This document shows, piece by piece, positions 1 through 12,043 of a DNA stretch of 64,000 nucleotides (the stretch's first letter is position 1; the number at the start of each line of letters is the position of its first letter). Location: positions 62,001 to 126,000 of the forward strand of contig NZ_LPVV01000034.1 in assembly GCF_002362255.1 (NCBI RefSeq). Reading direction: 5' to 3'. The position numbers were made by a program, and so were the translations under genes. The DNA comes from Microbacterium sp. SZ1 (GTDB lineage: Bacteria > Actinomycetota > Actinomycetes > Actinomycetales > Microbacteriaceae). The notes below the pieces were generated by a model. That model saw nothing but the letters and a program-made list of their open reading frames with translations. It was not told the origin of the DNA and did no database searches.

Positions 1-1023
1 CGTCGCCCCTGCTCCCCGGTCGACGTAGGTCTGCAGCAGCGCCGCACCCTCCTCCGCTCCGTCGACCGTGACGAGGAACGGCTTGCGCTCCCGTCGGGAT
101 ACCTCGATCGCCGGTCCGCGACGCGTCACGATCCCCGTGCGGCCGTCGACGGAGATCCGCCAGCCCCACCCGCCGAACTCCCCGACGGGCGAGACGTCGA
201 TCGCGCGCGCGCCGGCGACCTCGTCGAGCGGGATGTCGACACGCGGCCGTCCGAGCAGCGATCGAGCAGCGAATCCCTCGGGCGTGATGCTCACGCGATA
301 CGAGGCGGTGGCAGCGACTGCGAGCGCGACGACGACCGCCACGACCGCGACGATCCATCCGCCGGCGATCCCGTTGGCGATCAAGCTCACGGCGAGCGCG
401 ACCATGCCGGCGAGCACGAGAGCGAGCAGCAGGAGGATTCCGCGCGGCATGGCGGCGGTCGCGAGCCACACCACCCGCTCGCCGGCGCCGACGCGCACGT
501 CCTGCCGCGGCGCGAGGACCCGTCCGTCGGGAGTGCGGTAGCGCGGCTGGATCACCCAGGCGAGACCGCCGAGGATGACGAGGCCGGCCAGCGCGAGTCC
601 CATGACTCCGCCGATACCGGGCACCTCCGCGCCCGGGGGGAGGTCGCGCTGGATCCACAGCGAGCCGAGGCTCATGGCCGCCGCGAACGCCGACATCCCG
701 GCGGCGAGCGCGCCCATCAGCCGGGCGGCGGCACCCCACTGGTCGCGCGCTGACACGAGGGTCGTCACGGCCATGAGCAGCGGCACGCCGAACCCGATGC
801 CCAGAAGCAGCCAGAGGTAGGTGGATGCCGGGCCGAAGCCGTCGGCCCCGCCGATGCCCCAGTGCGTGGCGACGGGTTCGGAGAAGGCGGGGAGCCAGCC
901 GACGAGCACGACGGCGGCGACGGCGACGACCACGACGGGCACGACGATCGCGACGAGGAGGAAGAGCAGCCGCGCGCGCCTCAGCGACGTGGCGGATGGG
1001 GGCCGGGGGCCGGTGGACGTCAT
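1..1023 (-). CDS. DUF1648-domain membrane protein (3' end beyond window)
   Basis: The open frame reads leftward from an ATG at 1023 and runs off the window, so at least 341 codons are visible and the C-terminus is missing. The first hydrophobic stretch (about residues 17-42) is followed by ATHWG and ADGFG, the pattern of the DUF1648 region that follows the first helix in this family. Further hydrophobic segments lie near residues 58-80, 84-105, 120-140 and 180-230, so this is a polytopic inner-membrane protein. Its ATG overlaps the stop of the GntR gene as ATGA, which implies translational coupling. In Firmicutes and actinobacteria, YtrA-type GntR regulators commonly control adjacent membrane proteins, so this is the likely target. 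The substrate or role is unknown. Confidence 0.72.
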   Translation of the reverse strand, partial: MTSTGPRPPSATSLRRARLLFLLVAIVVPVVVVAVAAVVLVGWLPAFSEPVATHWGIGGADGFGPASTYLWLLLGIGFGVPLLMAVTTLVSARDQWGAAARLMGALAAGMSAFAAAMSLGSLWIQRDLPPGAEVPGIGGVMGLALAGLVILGGLAWVIQPRYRTPDGRVLAPRQDVRVGAGERVVWLATAAMPRGILLLLALVLAGMVALAVSLIANGIAGGWIVAVVAVVVALAVAATASYRVSITPEGFAARSLLGRPRVDIPLDEVAGARAIDVSPVGEFGGWGWRISVDGRTGIVTRRGPAIEVSRRERKPFLVTVDGAEEGAALLQTYVDRGAGAT

Positions 1024-1454
1024 GACTGTCCCTCCTCGGGATCGGGGGTTGCTGCCGGGTCGTGGCTGTGCGTCGATGTCCGCGCGGTACTCGGCCCGGG
1101 GCGGGCATCGGCGTGGGTACGGATGATGCCGGCGAGGATCTCGGCGGACACCCCCATCTGCGCGGCTCGGGCCACGAGGTCGTCGATCTCATGCGCGAGG
1201 TCGGCGAGGGGCGCGGCTGCCGTCGAGATGACCGCTCCTCGCCCGCGGCGGAGATCGATCAGACCCTCGTCGCGGAGCCGCTGGTACGCGTGAAGGACCG
1301 TGTGCTGGTTGATGCGCAGCGCCGTCGCGACGTCGCGCGCAGCGGGCAGTCGATCTCCGGGTGCGAGGACGCCCGCGAGCAGATCGGCGCGAATGGATGC
1401 CGCCACCTGGTCGTACAGCGGCCGGGGGCTCTCGGGGTCGACCCTGATCAGCAT
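1020..1454 (-). CDS. GntR-family (YtrA-type) transcriptional regulator
   Basis: The product is 144 residues, the short length typical of YtrA-subfamily GntR repressors. The winged HTH fills residues about 10-75 (RPLYDQVAASIRADLLAG, then AARDVATALRINQHTVLHAY and RRGRGAV). A short helical tail follows in place of a large effector domain. I chose the ATG at 1454 because GAGGAGGT lies about 7 nt upstream; the longer upstream reading frame has no family similarity. It overlaps the DUF1648 gene by ATGA, so the two form an operon, and the regulator probably represses it. Ligand unknown. Confidence 0.85.
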   Translation of the reverse strand: MLIRVDPESPRPLYDQVAASIRADLLAGVLAPGDRLPAARDVATALRINQHTVLHAYQRLRDEGLIDLRRGRGAVISTAAAPLADLAHEIDDLVARAAQMGVSAEILAGIIRTHADARPGPSTARTSTHSHDPAATPDPEEGQS

Positions 1455-1560
1455 CCGCTCACCTCCTCGTCGTTCTCTAGTAATTCTATGGAAAATATAA
1501 CAACTGTGGCAACCTCCAGAAGAGTTCGGATGCCGCGCTCCCCTCCCGCACACTGACGAC

Positions 1561-2031
1561 ATGCGCATCACCCCGCGCCGTCTCGCGATCGGCATGAGCC
1601 TCTGGGCCCCGAACCTGTTCAGCGGCATCCGCGTCCGTCGGTTCTCGCAGGACTGGACCCACGCGACCGTCGAGCTGCACGTCAACGTCCTCACCCGCAA
1701 CTACGTCAAGACCGCATTCGGCGGATCGATGTCGGCGATGACCGATCCGTACTTCTTCATGCTCGTGATGCATCAGCTCGGCCGCGACTACGTCGTCTGG
1801 GACACCCGCGGCGAGATCGAGTTCGTGAAGCCCGGCCGCGGCGTGCTCACGGCCGAGTTCGATGTCTCGCGCGAGAAGGCCGACGAGCTGCGGGTGCGTG
1901 CCGCCGGCGGATCCAAAGTGCTCGAGTGGTTCGAGACCGTGATCACCGACAGCGGCGGCGACACTGTGGCGCGCGTTCGGCGCGAGGTGTATGTACGCGA
2001 GAAGAAGCGGGTCACCGCCTCGCGCGGCTGA
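1561..2031 (+). CDS. DUF4442 domain protein (hotdog-fold, thioesterase-like)
   Basis: This 156-residue protein has the layout of DUF4442 proteins: an N-terminal segment with LWAPNLFSGIRV, then a hotdog-like core with HVNVLTRNYVKTAFGGSMSAMTDP, where thioesterases of this fold carry their long helix. These proteins are thought to act on acyl-thioesters, but no substrate can be read from the sequence. CACACT at 1549-1554 sits exactly 6 nt before the ATG and there is no Shine-Dalgarno sequence, so the mRNA may be leaderless. It is divergent from the GntR unit. Confidence 0.72.
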   Translation: MRITPRRLAIGMSLWAPNLFSGIRVRRFSQDWTHATVELHVNVLTRNYVKTAFGGSMSAMTDPYFFMLVMHQLGRDYVVWDTRGEIEFVKPGRGVLTAEFDVSREKADELRVRAAGGSKVLEWFETVITDSGGDTVARVRREVYVREKKRVTASRG

Positions 2032-2087
2032 CACGATCGGGCACGCCGCGATACCGCCCGTTCACCCGCCCGTGACACGATGAACCG

Positions 2088-3344
2088 GTGCCCCTCGCCC
2101 GCCGCCTGAGCCTCACCGACGCCGTCATGATCGGCCTGGGGTCGATGGTCGGCGCCGGCGTCTTCTCGGTCTGGGGCCCCGCGATCGGGGTCGCCGGCAA
2201 CGGCATCCTCGTCGCTCTCGGTATCGCCGCCGTCGTCGCCTTCTGCAACGCCACCGCCTCGGCCCAGTTGGCGGCCGCGCATCCCGTCGCCGGCGGCACC
2301 TACGCCTACGCTCGAGCGGAGATCGGACCCTGGTGGGGGTTCGTGGCCGGGTGGAGCTTCGTGATCGGCAAGATCGCGAGCTGCGCGGCTATGGCGCTGA
2401 CCTTCGCCGCCTACGCCGCGCCCTCCGGCTGGCAGGTACCTGTGGCGGCGGCCGCCGTCGCCGCCCTCGTCGCCGTGAACTGCTTCGGGGTGACGCGCAC
2501 GGCACTGCTCACCCGCATCCTCGTGGTCTGCTCTCTGCTCGGACTGGCCGTCGTCGTGGCCATCGGTGCGGGGTCGATCCCGACCAGCGACCCCGCACCG
2601 CTGGCGGACACGAACGCCTACGGCGTGCTGCAGGGCGCCGGACTGCTGTTCTTCGCGTTCGCGGGGTACGCGCGCATCGCGACGCTCGGCGAAGAGGTGG
2701 TGGACCCCGCCCGAACGATCCCCCGGGCGATCGTGCTCGCCCTCGGCGGCGCCGTCGTCGTGTACGCGGCGGTCGGGATCGCGGTCACGCTCACTCTCGG
2801 CGCGGATGCCGCGGCCACCAGCGCTCCGCTCGCGGAGGTCGTCGCGGCGACCGAGTGGTCCGCACTCGGTCCCGTGGTGCGGATCGCCGCAGCCGCCGCG
2901 TCGCTCGGAGCGCTGCTCGCCCTCCTCACCGGGATCGGTCGCACGACCCTCGCCATGGCACGGGAGAGCGACCTGCCACGTGTCCTCGCCCGCATCGACG
3001 ACCGGTGGCACGTCCCCCGCCGCGCGGAGATCGCCGTGGGCATCGTCGTGATCGGCATCGTGCTGCTCGGCGACCTGCGCGAGACCATCGGGTTCTCGTC
3101 GTTCGGCGTGCTGCTGTACTACCTGATCGCGAACGCCGCGGCCTTCCGGCAGACGGGGTCGGCGCGACGGTACCCCCGCGCACTGCAGGTCGTCGGGGCA
3201 CTGGGGTGCCTGCTGCTCGTGAACACGCTTCCGGTCGTGGCGTCGCTGATCGGCACGGTCGTGGTGCTGCTCGGCATCCTGTATCGCGCCATCAGGCTGC
3301 GGATCGGGATCAGCGCGGAGACGTCGGACGGCGCCGGGCGCTGA
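2088..3344 (+). CDS. APC-superfamily amino acid/amine permease
   Basis: This 418-residue membrane transporter has about 11-12 hydrophobic segments. The first helix carries the APC unwound-region motif (GLGSMVGAGVF, residues about 17-27), and AGGTYAYARAEIGPWWGFVAGW follows the second helix. Transporters of this family move amino acids or polyamines by proton symport or exchange; the substrate is not evident. Translation starts with GTG at 2088. CACGAT at 2076-2081 is 6 nt upstream with no ribosome-binding site, consistent with a leaderless transcript. The 3' end overlaps the convergent SGNH hydrolase gene by 35 nt. Confidence 0.85.
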   Translation: MPLARRLSLTDAVMIGLGSMVGAGVFSVWGPAIGVAGNGILVALGIAAVVAFCNATASAQLAAAHPVAGGTYAYARAEIGPWWGFVAGWSFVIGKIASCAAMALTFAAYAAPSGWQVPVAAAAVAALVAVNCFGVTRTALLTRILVVCSLLGLAVVVAIGAGSIPTSDPAPLADTNAYGVLQGAGLLFFAFAGYARIATLGEEVVDPARTIPRAIVLALGGAVVVYAAVGIAVTLTLGADAAATSAPLAEVVAATEWSALGPVVRIAAAAASLGALLALLTGIGRTTLAMARESDLPRVLARIDDRWHVPRRAEIAVGIVVIGIVLLGDLRETIGFSSFGVLLYYLIANAAAFRQTGSARRYPRALQVVGALGCLLLVNTLPVVASLIGTVVVLLGILYRAIRLRIGISAETSDGAGR

Positions 3345-4137
3345 GCGCCGCCTCCGCGGCACGGTGGACGTCGGGAAGAAGCGCCTCGGCCGTGCGGCGG
3401 TAGCCGAGCGGGCTCGGATGGAAGCGGTCCATGCTGAACATCGCGTCGGGGTCGTCGAAGAACAGCATCCCGACGGCCCGTCGGAGGTCGACGGGACGGG
3501 CACCCACAGCCCGCGCGGCCTCGGTCTGCGCAGCGGCCAGCCGCCGGGACATACTGGAGATCAGGCGCCGGAGCGGTTGCGGCACCGGGCGCAGCGCACC
3601 GAGGTCCGGGCAGGTGCCGACCACGACCTCCGCGCCGCCTCGGCGCAGGCGGAGGATCGCGTCGCGCAGGTGCTGCGTCGACACCGCGACCGGCACGCGG
3701 TGCGTGACGTCGTTGCCGCCCACGATGATGACGGCGACGTGCGGCCTGTAGTCGGCGGGCAGGCCGTCGAGCTGGGCGGCGAGGTCGGAGGACTCGGCAC
3801 CGACCACCGCGCCCGTGCGCAGATCGACCGGTCGCCCGGTGCGACGCGCGAGTCCCTTCGCCAGCCGCCCACCGAGCGTCTCCTTGCGGCGGAGGGCGCC
3901 GAGACCGGCCGCCACCGAATCACCAAGCACGAGCAGTTCGAGCGGTCGACCGTCAAGCCTTCGCCGCCACACCCGATCGGCGTCGAGCGAGTCCTCGCCC
4001 AGCGGTTTCCCGATCCGGCGGCGTGCGACAGCCGCCTGGCGCGTCAGGACGGCTCGGATGCCGGCGGCGAGCGATACCGTCGCGACCCCGAGTCCGAGCC
4101 CGACCCCCGCTGCGGCGACGAGGGATGAACGGCTCAC
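3310..4137 (-). CDS. SGNH/GDSL hydrolase, membrane-anchored or secreted
   Basis: The product has 275 residues. An N-terminal hydrophobic segment (about residues 6-30) looks like a signal anchor. Block I is GDSVAAGLG (catalytic Ser, about residue 75), block III is GGNDV (oxyanion-hole Asn), and the C-terminal DRFHPSPLGY supplies the Asp and His of the catalytic triad. The family contains esterases, lipases and carbohydrate deacetylases acting outside the membrane; the substrate is not known. The start is a GTG at 4137. The last 35 nt overlap the convergent permease gene. Confidence 0.85.
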   Translation of the reverse strand: MSRSSLVAAAGVGLGLGVATVSLAAGIRAVLTRQAAVARRRIGKPLGEDSLDADRVWRRRLDGRPLELLVLGDSVAAGLGALRRKETLGGRLAKGLARRTGRPVDLRTGAVVGAESSDLAAQLDGLPADYRPHVAVIIVGGNDVTHRVPVAVSTQHLRDAILRLRRGGAEVVVGTCPDLGALRPVPQPLRRLISSMSRRLAAAQTEAARAVGARPVDLRRAVGMLFFDDPDAMFSMDRFHPSPLGYRRTAEALLPDVHRAAEAALSARRRPTSPR

Positions 4138-4187
4138 GCTCCGATTCGACCCGACCGGCGTGAACGCCGCGTGAACGGGCGGCCCCG

Positions 4188-5486
4188 TCAGCTGAGCGGC
4201 TTGAGCTCCAGCTCGGACGTTCCGGCGCTCACGGTCGCGAACGCCGTGTAGCCGTCGGCGGCCGAGCGCTCGAGCAGCGCCTTGACGTTCTTGGTGCGCC
4301 GTTCGAGGCGCACGCGGGCGCCGGCCGCGATGAGGGCCGCCTTGTGCGAGACGAGCTCCCCGACCGGGACGTCGGTGTCGTGGATCAGCACGACGGCGCG
4401 CTCCGCGGCACCCGTTCCGTCCGCGACGAGGTCGACGAGGCGCTCGAATCCGAGCGAGAAGCCGACCGCCGCGACCTGCTGGCCGAGGAACCGTCCGATC
4501 ATGCCGTCGTAGCGGCCACCGCCGCCCAGGGAGTAGTCGACCGAGGGATGTGCGAGCTCGAAGATCGTGCCCGTGTAGTAGCCCATGCCCCGCACGAGGA
4601 ACGGATCGAAGACGAGCGGGATGTCGGCGAGCTCGGATGAGGGGACGGCCGAGGCCCGACCCGCCGCCACGGCCTCGCCGATGCCGACGAGGTGCGCGAC
4701 GATGTCATCGGGCGCTCCGTCGGGCAGCGCCTTGCGGATCTGCCTCTCGCCGAACGGGTTGTACTCCATGGTCTGCGGCCGCTGCAGGAACGCCTCGAAC
4801 GCATCGACGGCGGATGCCGCGGCGCCGCGCTCGCGGAGCTCGGCAGTCACTCCCTCGACGCCGATCTTGTCGAGCTTGTCGATCGTGATGAGCACCCCGG
4901 GGCGCTCCTCGGTGGTGAAGCCGAAGCTGTCGAGCATCCAGTCGAGCGCACGACGGTCGTTGATGCGCACCGTCGCCCCCTCGAGCCCCAGCGCGTCCAC
5001 GGCGTCGAGGGACGCCACCATGAGCTCCGCCTCGGCCCGCGACGAGTCGTCGCCGATGATGTCGATGTCGCACTGCACGAACTGGCGGTAGCGCCCCTTC
5101 TGCGGACGCTCGGCGCGCCAGACCGGCCCGATCTGGATCGCGCGGAACACGCCGGGAAGCTGTCCGCGATTGCTCGCGTAGAAGCGCGCGAGCGGCACCG
5201 TGAGGTCGTAGCGGAGTCCCAGGTCGGCGAGCGCCCCCTGATCGTCGGCGGCCGCCCTGATGGCATCGGCGTCGAGGCCGCGGCGCAGCACGTTGTACGC
5301 GAGCTTCTCGTTGTCGCCGCCGATGCCGGCGTGCAGGCGCGAGTACTCCTCGAGGGCGGGGGTCTCGATCTCGTCGAAGCCGTGCGCGCGGTAGCGCTCG
5401 CGGATCACGGAGAGCACGCGCTCGCGGCGGGCCTTGTCGGCGGGAAGGATGTCGCGCATGCCGCGCGGCGGGTTCACAGTAGCCAC
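4188..5486 (-). CDS. hisS: Histidyl-tRNA synthetase
   Basis: This 432-residue class II aminoacyl-tRNA synthetase charges tRNA-His in the cytoplasm. The N-terminus has PRGMRDILP. RYDLTVPLARF (motif 2 region), the histidine-binding GMGYYTGTIFE and GGGRYDGMI (motif 3 region) are present, and a C-terminal anticodon-binding domain follows from about residue 340. The length is normal for bacterial HisS. The GTG start at 5486 has no Shine-Dalgarno sequence but has GAAGAT at 5493-5498 with a 6-nt spacer, so it may be transcribed leaderless. mazG lies 36 nt upstream in the same direction. Confidence 0.97.
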   Translation of the reverse strand: MATVNPPRGMRDILPADKARRERVLSVIRERYRAHGFDEIETPALEEYSRLHAGIGGDNEKLAYNVLRRGLDADAIRAAADDQGALADLGLRYDLTVPLARFYASNRGQLPGVFRAIQIGPVWRAERPQKGRYRQFVQCDIDIIGDDSSRAEAELMVASLDAVDALGLEGATVRINDRRALDWMLDSFGFTTEERPGVLITIDKLDKIGVEGVTAELRERGAAASAVDAFEAFLQRPQTMEYNPFGERQIRKALPDGAPDDIVAHLVGIGEAVAAGRASAVPSSELADIPLVFDPFLVRGMGYYTGTIFELAHPSVDYSLGGGGRYDGMIGRFLGQQVAAVGFSLGFERLVDLVADGTGAAERAVVLIHDTDVPVGELVSHKAALIAAGARVRLERRTKNVKALLERSAADGYTAFATVSAGTSELELKPLS

Positions 5487-5522
5487 GTCTCCATCTTCCC
5501 AGGTCGCGCCCGGTGCCTCCGG

Positions 5523-6176
5523 TCAGCGAGCGGCCTCGGCGGCACGCACCTCGCCCTCGAGGCCGCGCAGACGCTCGCGCAGTGCGCGCTCGGCATCCCA
5601 TCCCCGCTCGCGAGCGAGCGCCACGAGGGAGAGCATGGCATCCCCGAGTTCGGCTTCGCTCGAAGGCGCGGCCGCGGACTCCGCCGCGTCCGGCTCGACT
5701 CCGACACCGGCTGCGCGTCCGACCAGCTTCTGGGCGAGAGCGAGCGCCGGCATCCCGCGCGGCACTCCGTCGAGCACGCTGGTCCTCGTGCGCTTCTCGG
5801 CCGCCTTCGCCGCGTTCCAGTGCACCAGCACCTCTTCGGGCGTGGTCGCGATCTCGCCCGCGAAGACATGCGGATGCCGCCTGACCATCTTCTCGGTGAG
5901 CGTCTCGGCCACATCGTCGATGTCGAACGGGTCGTACGGATCCTGCGCCGCGATGGCGGCGTGGAACAGCACCTGCCACAGCAGGTCACCGAGCTCTTCG
6001 CGCAGGTCGTCGCTCGTGCCGCTCTCGACGGCCTCGATCACCTCGTGCGACTCCTCGATCAGGTAGGGCACGAGGTCGCGATGCGTGATGCGCTGTGACC
6101 ACACGCAGCGCTCCCTGACGGCACGCATGGTGTCGGCTGCAGCCCGCAGCGGATCGGTCTGGGAGTCTTCGGTCAC
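5523..6176 (-). CDS. mazG: MazG nucleoside triphosphate pyrophosphohydrolase
   Basis: MazG hydrolyses (d)NTPs to the monophosphate plus pyrophosphate and helps clear non-canonical nucleotides. The protein (217 residues from the chosen start) has the all-alpha NTP-PPase motif: ERCVWSQRITHRDLVPYLIEE, EELGDLLWQVLFHA and the Mg-binding EExxE/ExxD pattern, with KMVRRHPHVF further on. I chose GTG at 6176 because AGGAG lies 5 nt upstream; an ATG at 6236 is in frame but has no ribosome-binding site. It is divergent from ppc and 36 nt upstream of hisS. Confidence 0.9.
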   Translation of the reverse strand: MTEDSQTDPLRAAADTMRAVRERCVWSQRITHRDLVPYLIEESHEVIEAVESGTSDDLREELGDLLWQVLFHAAIAAQDPYDPFDIDDVAETLTEKMVRRHPHVFAGEIATTPEEVLVHWNAAKAAEKRTRTSVLDGVPRGMPALALAQKLVGRAAGVGVEPDAAESAAAPSSEAELGDAMLSLVALARERGWDAERALRERLRGLEGEVRAAEAAR

Positions 6177-6264
6177 GGCTGCTCCTCGGTGCTGCTCCTC
6201 GGTTCGGATCGACTCTCTCATGTCTCGCGCCGTCATGCGTGCAGGGCACCGCTCCCGACCCGGC

Positions 6265-6270
6265 TACTCT
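6265..6270 (+). promoter_or_regulatory. Putative leaderless -10 hexamer of ppc
   Basis: TACTCT is followed by exactly 6 nt and the GTG start of ppc, and no Shine-Dalgarno sequence lies between. A start site 7 nt after the hexamer would put the first transcribed base at the start codon. Confidence 0.5.
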
Positions 6271-6276
6271 CGAACC

Positions 6277-10390
<4,114 letters not shown>

Positions 10391-10412
10391 CGCGCCGCAC
10401 AGTCGCACGTGA

Positions 10413-10449
10413 GAAGAGCCGCCCACCCCTCCCGGGTGCGCGGCTCTTC
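10413..10449. terminator. Bidirectional hairpin between gdhA and the APC permease
   Basis: GAAGAGCCGC (10413-10422) pairs perfectly with GCGGCTCTTC (10440-10449), and CACCC/GGGTG inside extend the stem. It sits between two convergent stop codons. There is no long T-run, as is usual for actinobacterial terminators. Confidence 0.75.
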
Positions 10450-10463
10450 TGCATCCTCGTCCG

Positions 10464-11891
10464 TCAGCGCTCGTCGACCGGAACCTTCACGACCTTGTTG
10501 AACCCGGTCACCGCCTGGTTCTCGTCGAACGCCACCACCTTCTTGCGGAAGCCCTTCGTGATGACCGCGAGGTAGATGAGGCCGAGCACGGTCCAGGTGA
10601 TGCCGCCGATCAGCGCGTCGGGGTGCAGGTTGACCCAGAGCAGGCCGGTGAGCAGCGTGCCGATCGCGGGCATCACGATGTGCGAGAAGATCTCCCGCGG
10701 CGTGCGGCGCATGCCCTTGCGCACCGCGAACCATGCGATCACGGAGATGTTCACGAACGTGAAGGCGATCAGGGCGCCGTAGTTGATCCACGCGGCGATG
10801 AGCTCGAGCGTGAACGGGATCGCGAGCAGCGAGATCGCCCCCACCAGCACGATGTTGAACGTCGGCGTGTGGGTGCGGCGGTTGATGTACCCGAAGGCTC
10901 GCTGCGGCAGCACGTTGTTGCGGCCCATCACCAGCAGCATGCGCGACACCGAGGCGTGCGACGCCAGACCGGACGCCAGAGTGGCGCAGAACCCGGCTGC
11001 CGTGAGCACGGCCATCAGCACGTTTCCGCCGACGAGCTCGCCGATGATCGGCAGCGTGGAGTCCTCGACGAACTGCATGTCACCGCCGGGGGCGAACTCG
11101 TTCCAGTCGGGGAACCGCAGCTGCGACACGTATGAGGCCACCAGGAAGATCCCTCCGCCGATGAGGACGGTGAGGAGGATCGCCTTCGGCATGATCTTCG
11201 GGTCCTTCGCCTCCTCGGCGTACATCGTGACCGCGTCGAAGCCGATGAACGAGAAGCAGACGATGGTCGCACCGGTCAGCACCGCACCGAGTGTCACGTC
11301 GTCATGCAGGAAGGCGCCGACCGAGAGGATCGTCGCCGCTCCGTCCCCGCGCATCAGCTGCGCGACGACGAGCGCCACGAACACGACCATGACGACGATC
11401 GAGAAGACGAGCAGGATCATGTTGAGGTTCGACGTGCCGCGCATGGTCATGTAGATGACGCTGGTGACGGCGATGCAGTACAGGACGACCCAGATCCACG
11501 CGGGCACGTCGGGGAACATCGCCTCGAGGTAGCTCTTGATGATGAGGCAGTTCACCATCGGCAGCAGGACGTAGTCGATCAGCGAGGTCCAGCCGACCAT
11601 GAAGCCGAGGTTCGGATGGATCGACTCGCGCACGTAGGTGTAGGCGGAGCCGGCGCTCGGGATGGCGCTGGCGATCTTGCCGTAGCTGATCGCCGTGAAC
11701 ACCATCACGACCAGCGCGACGAGGTAGGCGGCGGGCACGACGTCGTTCGTGTCGCGGGCGACCATCCCGAAGGTGTCGAACACCACGGTCGGCGTCATGT
11801 AGCCGAGCCCGAGTCCGACGATCGCCCAGAGTCCGAGATTTCGTCGGAGGGTGCCCCCGCCGTGCGCGAGCGGCTTCGTCTTCTCTGCCAT
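10464..11891 (-). CDS. APC-superfamily permease (amine/amino acid importer)
   Basis: This 475-residue protein has about 12 hydrophobic helices. The first helix region carries GLGLGYMTPTVVFDTFG, and SAGSAYTYVRESIHPNLGFMVGWTSLIDY matches the conserved region after helix 2 of APC transporters. The overall look is closest to the putrescine/ethanolamine-type members, but substrate cannot be assigned from sequence alone. It lies just downstream (152 nt) of the kinase/aminotransferase fusion on the same strand, so import and catabolism of an amino compound may be linked. AGGAG precedes the ATG. The 152-nt gap upstream holds no ORF and no clear promoter. Confidence 0.82.
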   Translation of the reverse strand: MAEKTKPLAHGGGTLRRNLGLWAIVGLGLGYMTPTVVFDTFGMVARDTNDVVPAAYLVALVVMVFTAISYGKIASAIPSAGSAYTYVRESIHPNLGFMVGWTSLIDYVLLPMVNCLIIKSYLEAMFPDVPAWIWVVLYCIAVTSVIYMTMRGTSNLNMILLVFSIVVMVVFVALVVAQLMRGDGAATILSVGAFLHDDVTLGAVLTGATIVCFSFIGFDAVTMYAEEAKDPKIMPKAILLTVLIGGGIFLVASYVSQLRFPDWNEFAPGGDMQFVEDSTLPIIGELVGGNVLMAVLTAAGFCATLASGLASHASVSRMLLVMGRNNVLPQRAFGYINRRTHTPTFNIVLVGAISLLAIPFTLELIAAWINYGALIAFTFVNISVIAWFAVRKGMRRTPREIFSHIVMPAIGTLLTGLLWVNLHPDALIGGITWTVLGLIYLAVITKGFRKKVVAFDENQAVTGFNKVVKVPVDER

Positions 11892-12043
11892 ATGTACTCC
11901 TCAGGGGAAGCGCAGGGGCCGGACTTCGGGTCGTCCGACGCTGAGCATCAGTATGTACCCGAGATATTCGTCAGCGGAAGAGCGAATCTCGTTCGAAATA
12001 CGCATTTAACATGGCGCAAGAAGGAGGGATTCGAAGCCTGCGC

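Noticed and set aside
11892..12043. Possible promoter or small ORF between the permease and fusion genes
   Set aside because: No convincing -35/-10 pair or ORF with a ribosome-binding site was found.
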